From Nitrospira sp. (GTDB lineage: Bacteria; UBA10199; SBBF01), in assembly GCA_005240075.1 (NCBI GenBank), contig SBBF01000092.1, positions 1 through 41,184 on the forward strand: a DNA stretch of 41,184 nucleotides, written 5' to 3'. The notes beneath the pieces were generated by a model. The model was given only the letters and a program-made list of their open reading frames with translations, was not told the DNA's origin and searched no databases. Both the position numbers and the translations under genes were made by a program. Of the stretch, positions 32,674 through 40,691 are shown piece after piece (within the stretch, counting starts at the first letter, position 1; every line of letters begins with the position of its first letter).

Positions 32674-33909
32674 TCAGGAATTTAGATTTCTGACAAATTG
32701 TTCGCCGTCCAAATATCGGACTATTTTTCCATCAATCATCACAAAATCAACCTGATCGGCCTTCAAAACAATGTCTTCCGGTGCTGTTTTTCCATCCCAC
32801 TTGAATCCAATCATATCGGCTTTTTTTCCCGGAGTAATAGATCCGATCTGATTTTCCATTTTAAGGGCCTTGGCTCCCGTGAGAGTGGCCATTTCCAGAA
32901 TAGTGGAGGCTGAAAGAGAGGGGTGAGTTTTTTTGACAAGACGGAGTTCTTCCAAAAAATCGAGTTTCAAATTACTGGCAAGGCTATCGGTGCCCAGAGC
33001 GACATTGAAACCGCAAGAAAGATATTTTTCTAGGGGAAAGGGACGGTGGCCAAAGTAGGCGTGAGATCCGGGACAATGAACAAGACTTAAATTGTTTTTT
33101 TCGATCAGAGCCTGGTCGGATGAATTCAAATAATTTCCATGAACGATCATCAGCGAAGAAAGATTGAGATTCAGCCGAAACAGAACATCGAGGCCGCTTA
33201 TTCCCTGATGGGGAGCATCGATCCCCCGCTCTTGAATGAACTTCATCAATTCCCCTCCCTTTCTTTTGAAATAGTCTTCTTCCGCCAAACTTTCAGCCAG
33301 GTGACAGGAGAGAGGGGGAGGTTCATTCTCCAGAATTTTTTCAAGTACCAAGGGATGGACGGCGTAGACGGAGTGGGGAGAAATATGCATTTTAAACAGG
33401 GAGTCGGTTGCGGACAATTGCTCTTTGATTTGCTTGAACGTGGAATAAATGTCGGCGCAGATTTCGGGCAAAATACCCAGGACCTCGCCAAACAATCTTC
33501 CGCGCAATGGGGAACCTGTAATTTCTTCCCATTCCGTATTAAAGCTGATCTGATCTCCGATCGTTGTGACGCCGCTGTTAATGAATTTTTTTACCCCTTC
33601 CCGAATTCCCTTTTTTTGTTCTTCCGGATCCAGGAGCGTTTTTTTTTTGACCAACTGCCGAATCCATGAAACAAAATCAGGCTTGCCATCAATCGGCCCG
33701 ATGGCTGTTAATTCCAGATGGGAATGGGCATTCACAAAACCGGGAAGCAAAACAAAGCGGGAGAGATCAAGAACCGGTTCCTCCCCCTTTTTTTTGACCC
33801 GTAGTTCAGCGCTTTCCACTTCCGCAATCTGATTCCCAGCAATTCTGACGACAGCCGGGGAGCGGGGGGGGCCTTCCATCGAGAGTAAAGAACCTGCCTG
33901 AATCAGCAT
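32674..33909 (-). CDS. Metal-dependent amidohydrolase, nucleoside-deaminase-like
   Basis: This 411-residue member of the amidohydrolase superfamily belongs to the group with ATZ/TRZ hydrolases, MTA/SAH deaminases and aminodeoxyfutalosine deaminases. Metal ligands are His-x-His in FVNAHSHLE, a His in the CHLAES motif, a His in the later MIVHGNYL and HCPGSHAYFGH blocks, and the Asp in LGTDSLASN. The N- and C-terminal strands (LIQAGSLLSMEG, GKKADMIGF) complete the composite beta domain. The HCPGSHAYFGHRPF block differs from typical MtaD, and an aminodeoxyfutalosine deaminase role (menaquinone via futalosine) is one possibility I cannot confirm. The gene is divergent from the ccm operon and is followed by the tRNA gene on the same strand. 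Confidence 0.88.
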   Translation of the reverse strand: MLIQAGSLLSMEGPPRSPAVVRIAGNQIAEVESAELRVKKKGEEPVLDLSRFVLLPGFVNAHSHLELTAIGPIDGKPDFVSWIRQLVKKKTLLDPEEQKKGIREGVKKFINSGVTTIGDQISFNTEWEEITGSPLRGRLFGEVLGILPEICADIYSTFKQIKEQLSATDSLFKMHISPHSVYAVHPLVLEKILENEPPPLSCHLAESLAEEDYFKRKGGELMKFIQERGIDAPHQGISGLDVLFRLNLNLSSLMIVHGNYLNSSDQALIEKNNLSLVHCPGSHAYFGHRPFPLEKYLSCGFNVALGTDSLASNLKLDFLEELRLVKKTHPSLSASTILEMATLTGAKALKMENQIGSITPGKKADMIGFKWDGKTAPEDIVLKADQVDFVMIDGKIVRYLDGEQFVRNLNS

Positions 33910-33997
33910 AAAGCGACTCTAACCCCCATTTGTTTTAAACGCCAATAAATTTCCAGATTTCATCTTGACCAGTCATGAATAATGTGGCGCTATCAGG

Positions 33998-34396
33998 ATG
34001 ATGAAACAAAAAAAATATCTCATCGGTTTTCTCATTATAGCAGGGGCTTTAATTTATCTTTTGCTCACCACCTTTCGTTCGTCCCTGCAGTACTATGTGA
34101 CTGCCAGTGAATTGAAGGCCCGCACTTCTTTTTATCAGGACAAAATTGTCAAGGTGGCGGGGAGGGCCAGCGGGATCAAAAAACAGGAAGGGGGCACGTA
34201 TGAGTTTTTGGTGGAAGAGGGGGGGGCTTCTTTTTCTGTCTTCTACAAGGGGATGACCCCCGATACTTTTCGCGAAGGTTCCGACGTTGTGGTGACCGGC
34301 CAATTGAATCCCGATGGCTCCTTTACTGCCACCGAAATTCTGGCCAAATGTGCTTCCAAGTATGAAGCGAAATTAAAATATCAGAGAAATCCATGA
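33998..34396 (+). CDS. ccmE: Cytochrome c maturation heme chaperone CcmE, cysteine variant
   Basis: CcmE carries heme covalently in the periplasm and hands it to CcmF/CcmH. The 132-residue protein has an N-terminal anchor (about 8-24) and a small beta-barrel, with VTASELKAR and VVVTGQL blocks. In the classical HxxxY motif the heme-binding His is replaced by Cys118, with Tyr122 (KCASKYEAK). Such CxxxY CcmE proteins are known from archaea and some deltaproteobacteria. It opens the operon and overlaps ccmF by four bases. A second in-frame ATG at 34001 is an equally possible start. Confidence 0.93.
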   Translation: MMKQKKYLIGFLIIAGALIYLLLTTFRSSLQYYVTASELKARTSFYQDKIVKVAGRASGIKKQEGGTYEFLVEEGGASFSVFYKGMTPDTFREGSDVVVTGQLNPDGSFTATEILAKCASKYEAKLKYQRNP

Positions 34397-37017
34397 ACAT
34401 TTCCTTTCTTGGAAAGCAGGTTTTGGCTCTGGCGTTCCCAACCGCTCTACTCAGTTTATTGATGTATCTGATTGGAGCTCACCGTCGGCGATTCTCTTTG
34501 ATAGTCATGGCCCAGAGGGGGACAATTCTGGCTTTCATCCTGCTCTCCCTTGCAGTTGTTCTTCTTGTTTCTGCTTTTATTGCCAGCGATTTCAGCCTCC
34601 ATTACGTTGCCAACTATTCCAGCAGATCACTCCCCCTCTTTTTCAAAATCACCGGTCTTTGGGCCGGACTTGACGGATCAATTCTGTTCTGGGTGTGGCT
34701 CGTTTCCCTCTATTCCGTGATTGTCCTTTTTCAGAATCGCCAAAAAAATTCTGACTGGATGCCGGTGATGAATGCTGTTTTCATGGTCATTGTTCTCTTT
34801 TTTCTCTCCATGATTCTTTTTGCCAACAACCCCTTTACCGTACTCCCGATGGTTCCTCCCGACGGCAAGGGATTAAACCCCCTTCTTCAGAATATCGCGA
34901 TGGTGGTTCATCCCCCTTCCCTCTATCTGGGGTATACCGGCTTCACCGTCCCCTTTGCCTTTGCCATGGCCGCCTTGGTGACCTGCCGGTGTGACTCCGT
35001 ATGGATTGAAGATTCCAGACGCTGGACATTGGTCGCCTGGTTTTTTCTGACGCTGGGAAATATTCTGGGAGCCGCCTGGGCCTACGTCGAGCTGGGATGG
35101 GGGGGATTCTGGGCCTGGGATCCGGTGGAAAATGCCGCGCTGATGCCCTGGCTCACCGCATCGGCTTATATTCATTCCGTTCAAATCCAGAGGAAAAGGG
35201 GGATGTTAATGGTCTGGAATGTGTCGCTCATTTGTCTGACTTTTCTGTTGACGATTCTGGGAACCTATCTCACCCGGAGTGGTGTGGTTCAATCGGTTCA
35301 TGCTTTTTCCGATTCCAGGCTGGGTCCCTTTTTTCTTGTTTTTATGGCAGGAGTTGTTCTGGTTTCAGTCGCTTTGATCGTCTCCCGCAGAAAAGAACTG
35401 CAATCGATCAACTCACTTCAATCCTATCTTTCAAAAGAGAGCGCGTTTGTTTTCAACAACATTATTCTGGTTGTCGGAGCGGTTTCTGTTTTGTGGGGAA
35501 CTCTTTTTCCGACTCTGTCAGAGGCGGTGACGGGGGAACGCATTACCGTCGGGGCCCCTTTTTTCAACAAAATGATGGCCCCCATCGGTTTAAGCCTTCT
35601 TTTATTGATGGGCATCGGCCCGATGATTTCCTGGAAAAAGGCAAACTGGCAAAATATCAAATGGACTCTCCTGGGTCCTTTTCTCTTGGGGATGGGAATA
35701 GCGATACTCTTTTGGATGGCCGGCAGACGGCAATGGTATATGGTTTCATCAATCCTCCTGATTACTTTTGTTATGGGAACCATTACTCTTGAATTTTACA
35801 GAGGTTTAAGAGTCGTCAGACTGCAAAAAAAATTGGGAGTCCTTGCCTCTCTTGTCGATCTGGTGATTCACAACAACCGCCGATATGGGGGCTATCTGGT
35901 GCATATCGGCATTCTGATGATTTTTCTGGCCATTGCCGGGACTGTTTTCAAAACGGAGAGGGATTTTACCCTGACTCCCGGTGAATCATTTTCTTTTGAC
36001 AATTACCGTTATTTTTATCGAGAACCTCAAATCACGGAAGATCAGCACAAAACAAAATTGGTTGCTGTTGTTGATTTATTTAAAAATGAAAAAAAAATTG
36101 CCGAATTAAAACCGGCCAAATTCTTTTACCATGCCAGCGAACAGCCAACCACCGAGACCGATATTTATCATGCTCCCTTCAGAGATATTTATTTGATCAT
36201 CGGAAGCCTCACCCCCATCAATGGAAAGGCCGAATTTAGGGTGACCCTCAATCCCTTGATCAGTTTTTTGTGGCTGGGGGGTTTAGTCATTCTGACGGGG
36301 AGTCTGATTATTATTCTTCCTAGAACGAGAAGGACGATTTCACAGCAGAGTCCTTCTACTGACCTGCCGCTTCACGATCACCTCATGGAATCACCGGGCA
36401 ACGGACCCTCGGCCAGTACTGCGCCGTTTCCATTACCCGCTGATTCTCATGAGGTGCCGATCGCTCCCGCGGACGGTCAGTTTCAGGACTCTGCTGCTAA
36501 ATCTTTTACTCATTTCAAGATTTTATTCTTCATAGGAATAGTTTTATCTCTTGAAAGGCCGGTTTTTGCCCATGTTGAAACCGGCATTCCTCCGTTTAGC
36601 GATGAGGCACTCCAAGATCCTGTCATTCAGAGGCAAAAGGGGATTGCCGAAAAACTCAATTGTTTGTGCGGCGATTGCGTCCGAACGTCGCTCAAGACTT
36701 GCACTTGTTCCCGGGCAAAAGAGGAGCGTGACCATATTCTTGCCTTGATGGAGCAGGGTAAAGGTGACGATGACATTATCAATGCTTATATTACCAAGTA
36801 TGGATTGAGAACACTGGTTGAACCGCCCAAAAAAGGTTTTTTTAATTCAAGTTACTGGCTCCCTCCTTTGTTATTCACGGTTGCTCTGTTATCAGGGGTT
36901 GTCATAATCCGAAAATGGTTTCGGAAGGGAAAGGGAAGAGGTGAGAATAAAATTTTTTCGGTTGAGATGAACCCTTATATTGATCGTTTGAAAGAGGAAC
37001 TTAAAGAAAATGATTGA
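34393..37017 (+). CDS. ccmF: Cytochrome c heme lyase CcmF fused to CcmH
   Basis: This 874-residue fusion carries the core of the heme-ligation complex. CcmF (about 1-650) has many membrane segments and the tryptophan-rich heme-handling motif GWGGFWAWDPVENAALMPW (about 235-253), as well as HPPSLYLGYTGF. A linker with low conservation (about 655-715) leads to a CcmH-like module (about 720-800), which begins with a signal-like hydrophobic segment (LFFIGIVLSLERPVFA). Its cysteines are Cys757, 759, 762, 770 and 772 (CLCGDC and CTC) instead of the usual LRCxxC. The end contains one more membrane segment and a charged tail. CcmF and CcmH are usually separate genes. It overlaps ccmE and the next gene by 4 and 8 bases. 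Confidence 0.92.
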   Translation: MNISFLGKQVLALAFPTALLSLLMYLIGAHRRRFSLIVMAQRGTILAFILLSLAVVLLVSAFIASDFSLHYVANYSSRSLPLFFKITGLWAGLDGSILFWVWLVSLYSVIVLFQNRQKNSDWMPVMNAVFMVIVLFFLSMILFANNPFTVLPMVPPDGKGLNPLLQNIAMVVHPPSLYLGYTGFTVPFAFAMAALVTCRCDSVWIEDSRRWTLVAWFFLTLGNILGAAWAYVELGWGGFWAWDPVENAALMPWLTASAYIHSVQIQRKRGMLMVWNVSLICLTFLLTILGTYLTRSGVVQSVHAFSDSRLGPFFLVFMAGVVLVSVALIVSRRKELQSINSLQSYLSKESAFVFNNIILVVGAVSVLWGTLFPTLSEAVTGERITVGAPFFNKMMAPIGLSLLLLMGIGPMISWKKANWQNIKWTLLGPFLLGMGIAILFWMAGRRQWYMVSSILLITFVMGTITLEFYRGLRVVRLQKKLGVLASLVDLVIHNNRRYGGYLVHIGILMIFLAIAGTVFKTERDFTLTPGESFSFDNYRYFYREPQITEDQHKTKLVAVVDLFKNEKKIAELKPAKFFYHASEQPTTETDIYHAPFRDIYLIIGSLTPINGKAEFRVTLNPLISFLWLGGLVILTGSLIIILPRTRRTISQQSPSTDLPLHDHLMESPGNGPSASTAPFPLPADSHEVPIAPADGQFQDSAAKSFTHFKILFFIGIVLSLERPVFAHVETGIPPFSDEALQDPVIQRQKGIAEKLNCLCGDCVRTSLKTCTCSRAKEERDHILALMEQGKGDDDIINAYITKYGLRTLVEPPKKGFFNSSYWLPPLLFTVALLSGVVIIRKWFRKGKGRGENKIFSVEMNPYIDRLKEELKEND

Positions 37018-37336
37018 ATCTCTCATAGCTGTTATTATTTTTTCTCTCACTCTTTGGTTTGTCGGCTCCCCTTTGTTCAAGAAAGAGGAGGAAACGCTTA
37101 TCAGTTCGGTGAACGATAATTTACGCTTGAAAAAAGAAACGGTTCTTTCAACCATCCGGGATTTGGAGCTTGATTTTGCCTTAAAAAAAATATCGGATGA
37201 TCAATACCAGGAATTAAAAAACCAGGCTTATCAAGAAGGAGCTGAAATTCTGAAGAAAATTGACAAAGATCAGGAAAACAAAGATTGGAAAGAAAGAATA
37301 GAGAAAGATTTGGAAAGGATGAAACATGAAATATAG
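37010..37336 (+). CDS. Short CcmI-like protein
   Basis: This 108-residue protein has one N-terminal membrane segment (about 4-22) and a helical, charged region (RLKKETVLSTIRDLELDFAL, ISDDQYQELKNQAYQ). That pattern is the N-terminal part of CcmI, the apocytochrome chaperone: the 'build-up' helix followed by a short coiled region. The TPR domain of full-length CcmI is missing. It overlaps ccmFH by eight bases and the next gene by eleven. It may be a minimal CcmI or a cytoplasmic anchor of the complex. The assignment rests on pattern and context. Confidence 0.6.
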   Translation: MIESLIAVIIFSLTLWFVGSPLFKKEEETLISSVNDNLRLKKETVLSTIRDLELDFALKKISDDQYQELKNQAYQEGAEILKKIDKDQENKDWKERIEKDLERMKHEI

Positions 37337-38063
37337 GCTTTTTATTTTTTTCATTCTGGCGGTCCACTTCCATGTTGAGGCCAAGTCTCCTCCCTCCATG
37401 GAACAAGCTTTTCCAGGAATGGAGATGGGAGAATTAAGGGGGACAGTTTGGGTCTCCGATACTGAGGGAAACAAAAAACCGCTCTCCCATTCCGAAGTGG
37501 CCCTCGTTGTTTTTCATAAGGGAGAGCAGGTTTTGGCTTTACACAAGCCGTCGGATGCCAACGGCGAATTTGTCTTTAAAAATATTTTTAAAGACCCTTC
37601 TTTTGAATTTGCCATTGGGGTTTTGTATGAGGACAGTCCGTATGTGATGGAGGGGCTTCATCTTGAACCTTATCAGGACTTTTTGGCCGTTGACTTGCAG
37701 GTGGGAGAGGGCTCCCCCTATCTGGTTCCTCAAAATATTGTACAGGAGGAATTGAAGACCGATTTGAATATGCCTCCCCCCTCCAGTACGGTTAAGGGGA
37801 GCTTTTCAGTTTCTAAAGCTTGGGGAGAGCCCCATCAAAAGATGGCTCTTTTTTTATCGGCGATGGTTGTGATTCTGGCCCTTTATTTCGGGCTTAAGAA
37901 AAAAAATCATCCCTCGCTCGTTTCCCAAAATTCACCACGAGAGAATGATTTGGCAATTTTATCCTGGCTCAGGGAAGAGCGCCGGAAGGGAAGCGTTCCC
38001 GAAAACGTTTTCAAAATTCAGGAGGAGAAAATTCTAGAGCGGCTCAAAAAATATTACACGTGA
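37326..38063 (+). CDS. Unknown signal-peptide, single-membrane-segment protein in the ccm operon
   Basis: This 245-residue protein is not recognised. A signal peptide (about 1-19) precedes a periplasmic part with a possible carboxypeptidase-regulatory-like beta fold (GELRGTVWVSDTEGNKKPL, KPSDANGEFVFKN). A membrane segment at about 175-194 is followed by a cytoplasmic helical tail (LAILSWLREERRKGSVPENV, EKILERLKKYYT). The domain order, with an anchor and inner tail, suggests a tethered periplasmic module. Its position between ccmI-like and ccmA genes, with overlaps on both sides, suggests a role in cytochrome c maturation or heme handling. It has no heme or Cys motif. Confidence 0.7.
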   Translation: MKYRLFIFFILAVHFHVEAKSPPSMEQAFPGMEMGELRGTVWVSDTEGNKKPLSHSEVALVVFHKGEQVLALHKPSDANGEFVFKNIFKDPSFEFAIGVLYEDSPYVMEGLHLEPYQDFLAVDLQVGEGSPYLVPQNIVQEELKTDLNMPPPSSTVKGSFSVSKAWGEPHQKMALFLSAMVVILALYFGLKKKNHPSLVSQNSPRENDLAILSWLREERRKGSVPENVFKIQEEKILERLKKYYT

Positions 38064-38656
38064 TTGTCAAATTTTATCATGTTGATCAAGCCTATGGGAG
38101 TCGGGTTATTCTTCGGGGGATCTCTTTTGAAGTAAAAAAAGGGGAGGGGATCATCCTGACAGGAGCCAACGGGGTTGGCAAAACAACTCTGCTTAAACTT
38201 CTGGCAGGGCTGATTCCTTCCCGTTCGGGAACGATCGAATCGAATCCTCACCATTTCAGCTTTTTTATGGGAGAGGCTTTTTTATACAGGGAACTGACTC
38301 TCTGGCAAAACCTCTCTTTCTTTTCATCACTGTATGGGAGTCCTTCTTCTCGTCTGTTGGAACTGATTCCTCTTTTTGGGCTAGCTCCTTTTCTGGAGCG
38401 CCGAGTCTCAACCCTGTCGCGCGGCGAAAAAATAAGAGGGGCCCTCACCCGTACTTTTTTAAAAGAATCGACCCTTTATCTGTTGGATGAACCTTTTTCG
38501 GGTCTGGACGATTCATCGATTATGGCTCTTCAAAACCATCTCATCTCTCTCAAGCGGAAGGGAAAATCATTCATGATTGCCACTCATGATCGGGAACCGG
38601 CCCGTCCTCTGGCCGACCGCTGGTTTGCTTTGAAAGAGGGGGTATTGCATGTTTAA
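38060..38656 (+). CDS. ccmA: Heme exporter ATP-binding protein CcmA
   Basis: This is the ABC ATPase of the CcmABCD complex, which releases holo-CcmE from CcmC. The 198-residue protein has Walker A GANGVGKT (35-42), the signature LSRGEKIRG (about 117-125), Walker B TLYLLDEPFSGLDD (Asp/Glu near 143) and the H-loop ATHD. The GTG start at 38060 overlaps the preceding TGA (GTGA), which decides it. It overlaps ccmB by eight bases. The protein lacks extra domains. Confidence 0.93.
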   Translation: MIVKFYHVDQAYGSRVILRGISFEVKKGEGIILTGANGVGKTTLLKLLAGLIPSRSGTIESNPHHFSFFMGEAFLYRELTLWQNLSFFSSLYGSPSSRLLELIPLFGLAPFLERRVSTLSRGEKIRGALTRTFLKESTLYLLDEPFSGLDDSSIMALQNHLISLKRKGKSFMIATHDREPARPLADRWFALKEGVLHV

Positions 38657-39320
38657 AAAAATTTTTCTGTTTGTCCGAATGGAGGGGCATCTTTTTTCCA
38701 GCAATGGGGAGGCGGCCCTTTCCTCGTTCTTTTTTGTTTTTCTGATCTTGATTCTTTTTTCCATTGGCTCTTTTTTCAAGGGGGGAGCCACGCATCAACA
38801 AGCGACTATTCTAATCTGGCTCGCTGTTCTTTTTGGAGCGATCCTCCGGATGAACCGGACTTTCGAAAGTGAAAAAGAAGGGGAGGTGACTGACATCCTC
38901 CGAATGGAAAAAGGGGCCCTGATTCCTTTTTTTCTGGCCAAATTATTTTTCAACTTTTTATTTATCGTGATCCTGGAGATAGTCACCCTCGCTTTTGTCA
39001 TTCTTTTTTTTAATCCGACCGATCTCCTCCGATACGTGAAACTCTCCTTTCTCCCCTTTTTCATGGGAGCTTTCGGATTAGCGGTCATTGGAACCACTTT
39101 TTCAGGAATGATTATCTCCCATCATCGGCGCGATTTGATTTTGCCGGTCATTTGTTATCCTCTTTTGATGCCAGTCATCGCGGGAGTCATGATGGGACTT
39201 TCCTATTCGGCGGAGGGAATGGCGCTCACCGTTAATCCTTTTTGGATCAAACTTGTGGGAATCGCCGACCTGATTTATGTGGTGGTTTCTTTGCTCGTAA
39301 TTGATTTTTTGATGGAGTAA
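38649..39320 (+). CDS. ccmB: Heme exporter membrane protein CcmB
   Basis: The 223-residue inner membrane protein has about six hydrophobic segments (roughly 27-44, 51-66, 94-118, 135-155, 160-180 and 200-218). It begins with a short positively charged region, as usual for CcmB. It partners with CcmA in the CcmABCD complex. Motifs include RMNRTFESEKEGEVTDILRM between the second and third segments, as in CcmB. It overlaps ccmA by eight bases, and its TAA overlaps the ccmC ATG by one base. Confidence 0.92.
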   Translation: MFKKIFLFVRMEGHLFSSNGEAALSSFFFVFLILILFSIGSFFKGGATHQQATILIWLAVLFGAILRMNRTFESEKEGEVTDILRMEKGALIPFFLAKLFFNFLFIVILEIVTLAFVILFFNPTDLLRYVKLSFLPFFMGAFGLAVIGTTFSGMIISHHRRDLILPVICYPLLMPVIAGVMMGLSYSAEGMALTVNPFWIKLVGIADLIYVVVSLLVIDFLME

Positions 39321-39979
39321 TGATGAAAAAAATAATCAACACTCTTGTTTATCTATCGACCCCTCTTCTTGTTTTGAGTTTGTTGCTTGTTTTTTTCTAT
39401 GCTCCCGAAGAAAAAAACCAAGGAATAGTTCAAAAGATTTTTTATTTTCATGTGGCGAGCGCCTTTGCGATGTATGCCGGTTTTGGCCTTGCGGGACTCT
39501 TTGCCCTTTTGTATCTCTGGAGGCGGCAAATTTCGGATGACTGTATGAGTCACGCCGGAGCCACCGTGGGGCTTGTCTTTTGCACTATGGTACTGGTCAG
39601 CGGCCCGATTTGGGCCAAGCCGGTCTGGGGCACTTGGTGGACATGGGATCCCCGACTGACAACCACTCTTTTGATCTGGCTGATCTTCTTTTCCTGTTTT
39701 TTGCTCCGCCGTTTTTTTGGGCAAAATCCGAAGGGGAAAATCGCCGCTGCCATTCTGACCCTTTTTGGACTGGTCGATATTCCCCTGATTTTTTTGTCGG
39801 TCAAGCTCTGGCGGGGAATTCATCCCTCCGTTTTGGGGCAGGAGGAAAGCATGCCGGTTGAAATGAGAATCACGTTGATTGTGTCCCTGATTTCAATCTT
39901 GGTCTTCTTTTTTGTTTTGTATTTTCTTTGCTATCGATTCTATCAATTAAAGGAAGAAGTGGAAGGAGGTATTTCATGA
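39320..39979 (+). CDS. ccmC: Heme delivery protein CcmC
   Basis: This 219-residue, six-segment membrane protein presents heme to CcmE. The tryptophan-rich motif KPVWGTWWTWDPRLTTTLL (about 95-113) and the two heme-axial histidines His44 (FYFHVASAF) and His168 (RGIHPSVLG) are visible. Length and order are typical. An alternative ATG one codon downstream (39323) exists. It overlaps ccmD by four bases, and a perfect AAGGAGGT within its 3' end serves ccmD. Confidence 0.94.
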   Translation: MMKKIINTLVYLSTPLLVLSLLLVFFYAPEEKNQGIVQKIFYFHVASAFAMYAGFGLAGLFALLYLWRRQISDDCMSHAGATVGLVFCTMVLVSGPIWAKPVWGTWWTWDPRLTTTLLIWLIFFSCFLLRRFFGQNPKGKIAAAILTLFGLVDIPLIFLSVKLWRGIHPSVLGQEESMPVEMRITLIVSLISILVFFFVLYFLCYRFYQLKEEVEGGIS

Positions 39980-40095
39980 ATCAGTTTTATTATCTGGCGG
40001 GCGCCTATCTTGCTTTTTGGCTGATCCCTACCTTGTTTATTATTCATCTCTACCAGAGACAGAAGAAGCTGGAAGAGATGATGAAAGGGCGATGA
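39976..40095 (+). CDS. ccmD: CcmD-like small membrane protein
   Basis: This 39-residue protein begins MNQFYYLAGAYLAFWLIPTL, with one membrane segment (about 7-25) and a charged tail (HLYQRQKKLEEMMKGR). That matches the size, topology and gene position of CcmD, which stabilises the CcmABC-CcmE complex. A perfect ribosome site, AAGGAGGT at 39963-39970, lies five bases upstream, and the ATG overlaps the ccmC TGA. Its 3' half is overlapped on the opposite strand by the end of the rlpA gene. CcmD sequences are poorly conserved, so the call rests on size, topology and position. Confidence 0.8.
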   Translation: MNQFYYLAGAYLAFWLIPTLFIIHLYQRQKKLEEMMKGR

Positions 40096-40534
40096 TCTGA
40101 TTTTTCGGAGGAGGAGGATAAACCGCCACCCAAACGGTGCCGACCCCTTTGCCGATCATCCCCAGATCACGCGCGGCGGCATAGGAGAGATCCAGAAATC
40201 GACCAGGAATATAAGGACCCCGATCGTTGATTCGAACCATAAGGGAGTGCTGATTGTCAGGATTAATGACCAGAAGACGGGTGCCGAAGGGGAGGCTTTT
40301 GTGGGCTGCCGTGTATTCATACATATTATACCGCTCCCCGTTGGCTGTCTTTCTGCCATGAAAAGGATGTCCGTACCAGGAGGCTTTCCCTTGAAGAATA
40401 AATTGTGGTTTTTGAAAAGGGGTTAGATCACGGCTTTCCTGATGAAGGGAGCCGACGTGCCCTGTCGAGCAGGAGACCATGTAAAAAAATAGAAAAAGCC
40501 CGATCAGGGTTATGGGTAATCGATTGATTGTCAT
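40040..40534 (-). CDS. rlpA: RlpA-like septal lytic transglycosylase lipoprotein
   Basis: The 164-residue lipoprotein has a double-psi beta-barrel domain that cleaves naked peptidoglycan strands during septation. A hydrophobic signal is followed by a lipobox around Cys22 (FFYMVSCSTG). The catalytic domain (about 48-150) shows KASWYGHPFHGRKTANGERYN, AAHKSLPFGTRL and VRINDRGPYIPGRFLDLS, which include the acidic and histidine residues of the family. A SPOR domain is missing, as in shorter RlpA proteins. The C-terminal tail is Ser/Pro-rich. GAGAGG lies about seven bases before the ATG. Its end overlaps ccmD by 56 bases antisense. Confidence 0.92.
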   Translation of the reverse strand: MTINRLPITLIGLFLFFYMVSCSTGHVGSLHQESRDLTPFQKPQFILQGKASWYGHPFHGRKTANGERYNMYEYTAAHKSLPFGTRLLVINPDNQHSLMVRINDRGPYIPGRFLDLSYAAARDLGMIGKGVGTVWVAVYPPPPKNQIIALSSSLPASSVSGRDE

Positions 40535-40598
40535 TAAATGCCTCTCGGCCCCCAGATTTCATTGAAGTTCGTTCAGCTCTAACCAATTTAAAGGGGTT

Positions 40599-40627
40599 TT
40601 GTCAAACATAAATCTTCCCTCAATAAT
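40599..40627 (+). promoter_or_regulatory. Predicted promoter of ftsH
   Basis: TTGTCA (40599-40604) is followed after 17 bases by AATAAT (40622-40627). Each box differs from the consensus in one position. It lies in the 157-base gap between the divergent rlpA and ftsH, and transcription would start near 40634. Nothing else stands out in this gap. Confidence 0.5.
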
Positions 40628-40691
40628 CCTTTGTTTTCCAACGATTTTTCTGTTGATTCCCCTCCAGAAACCGGCTACCCTATTAAAACTT

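Noticed and set aside
32669-32691. Hairpin agaaatc/gatttct over the amidohydrolase stop as a terminator
   Set aside because: It has no T-run on either strand in the right place, and the tRNA follows downstream on the same strand.
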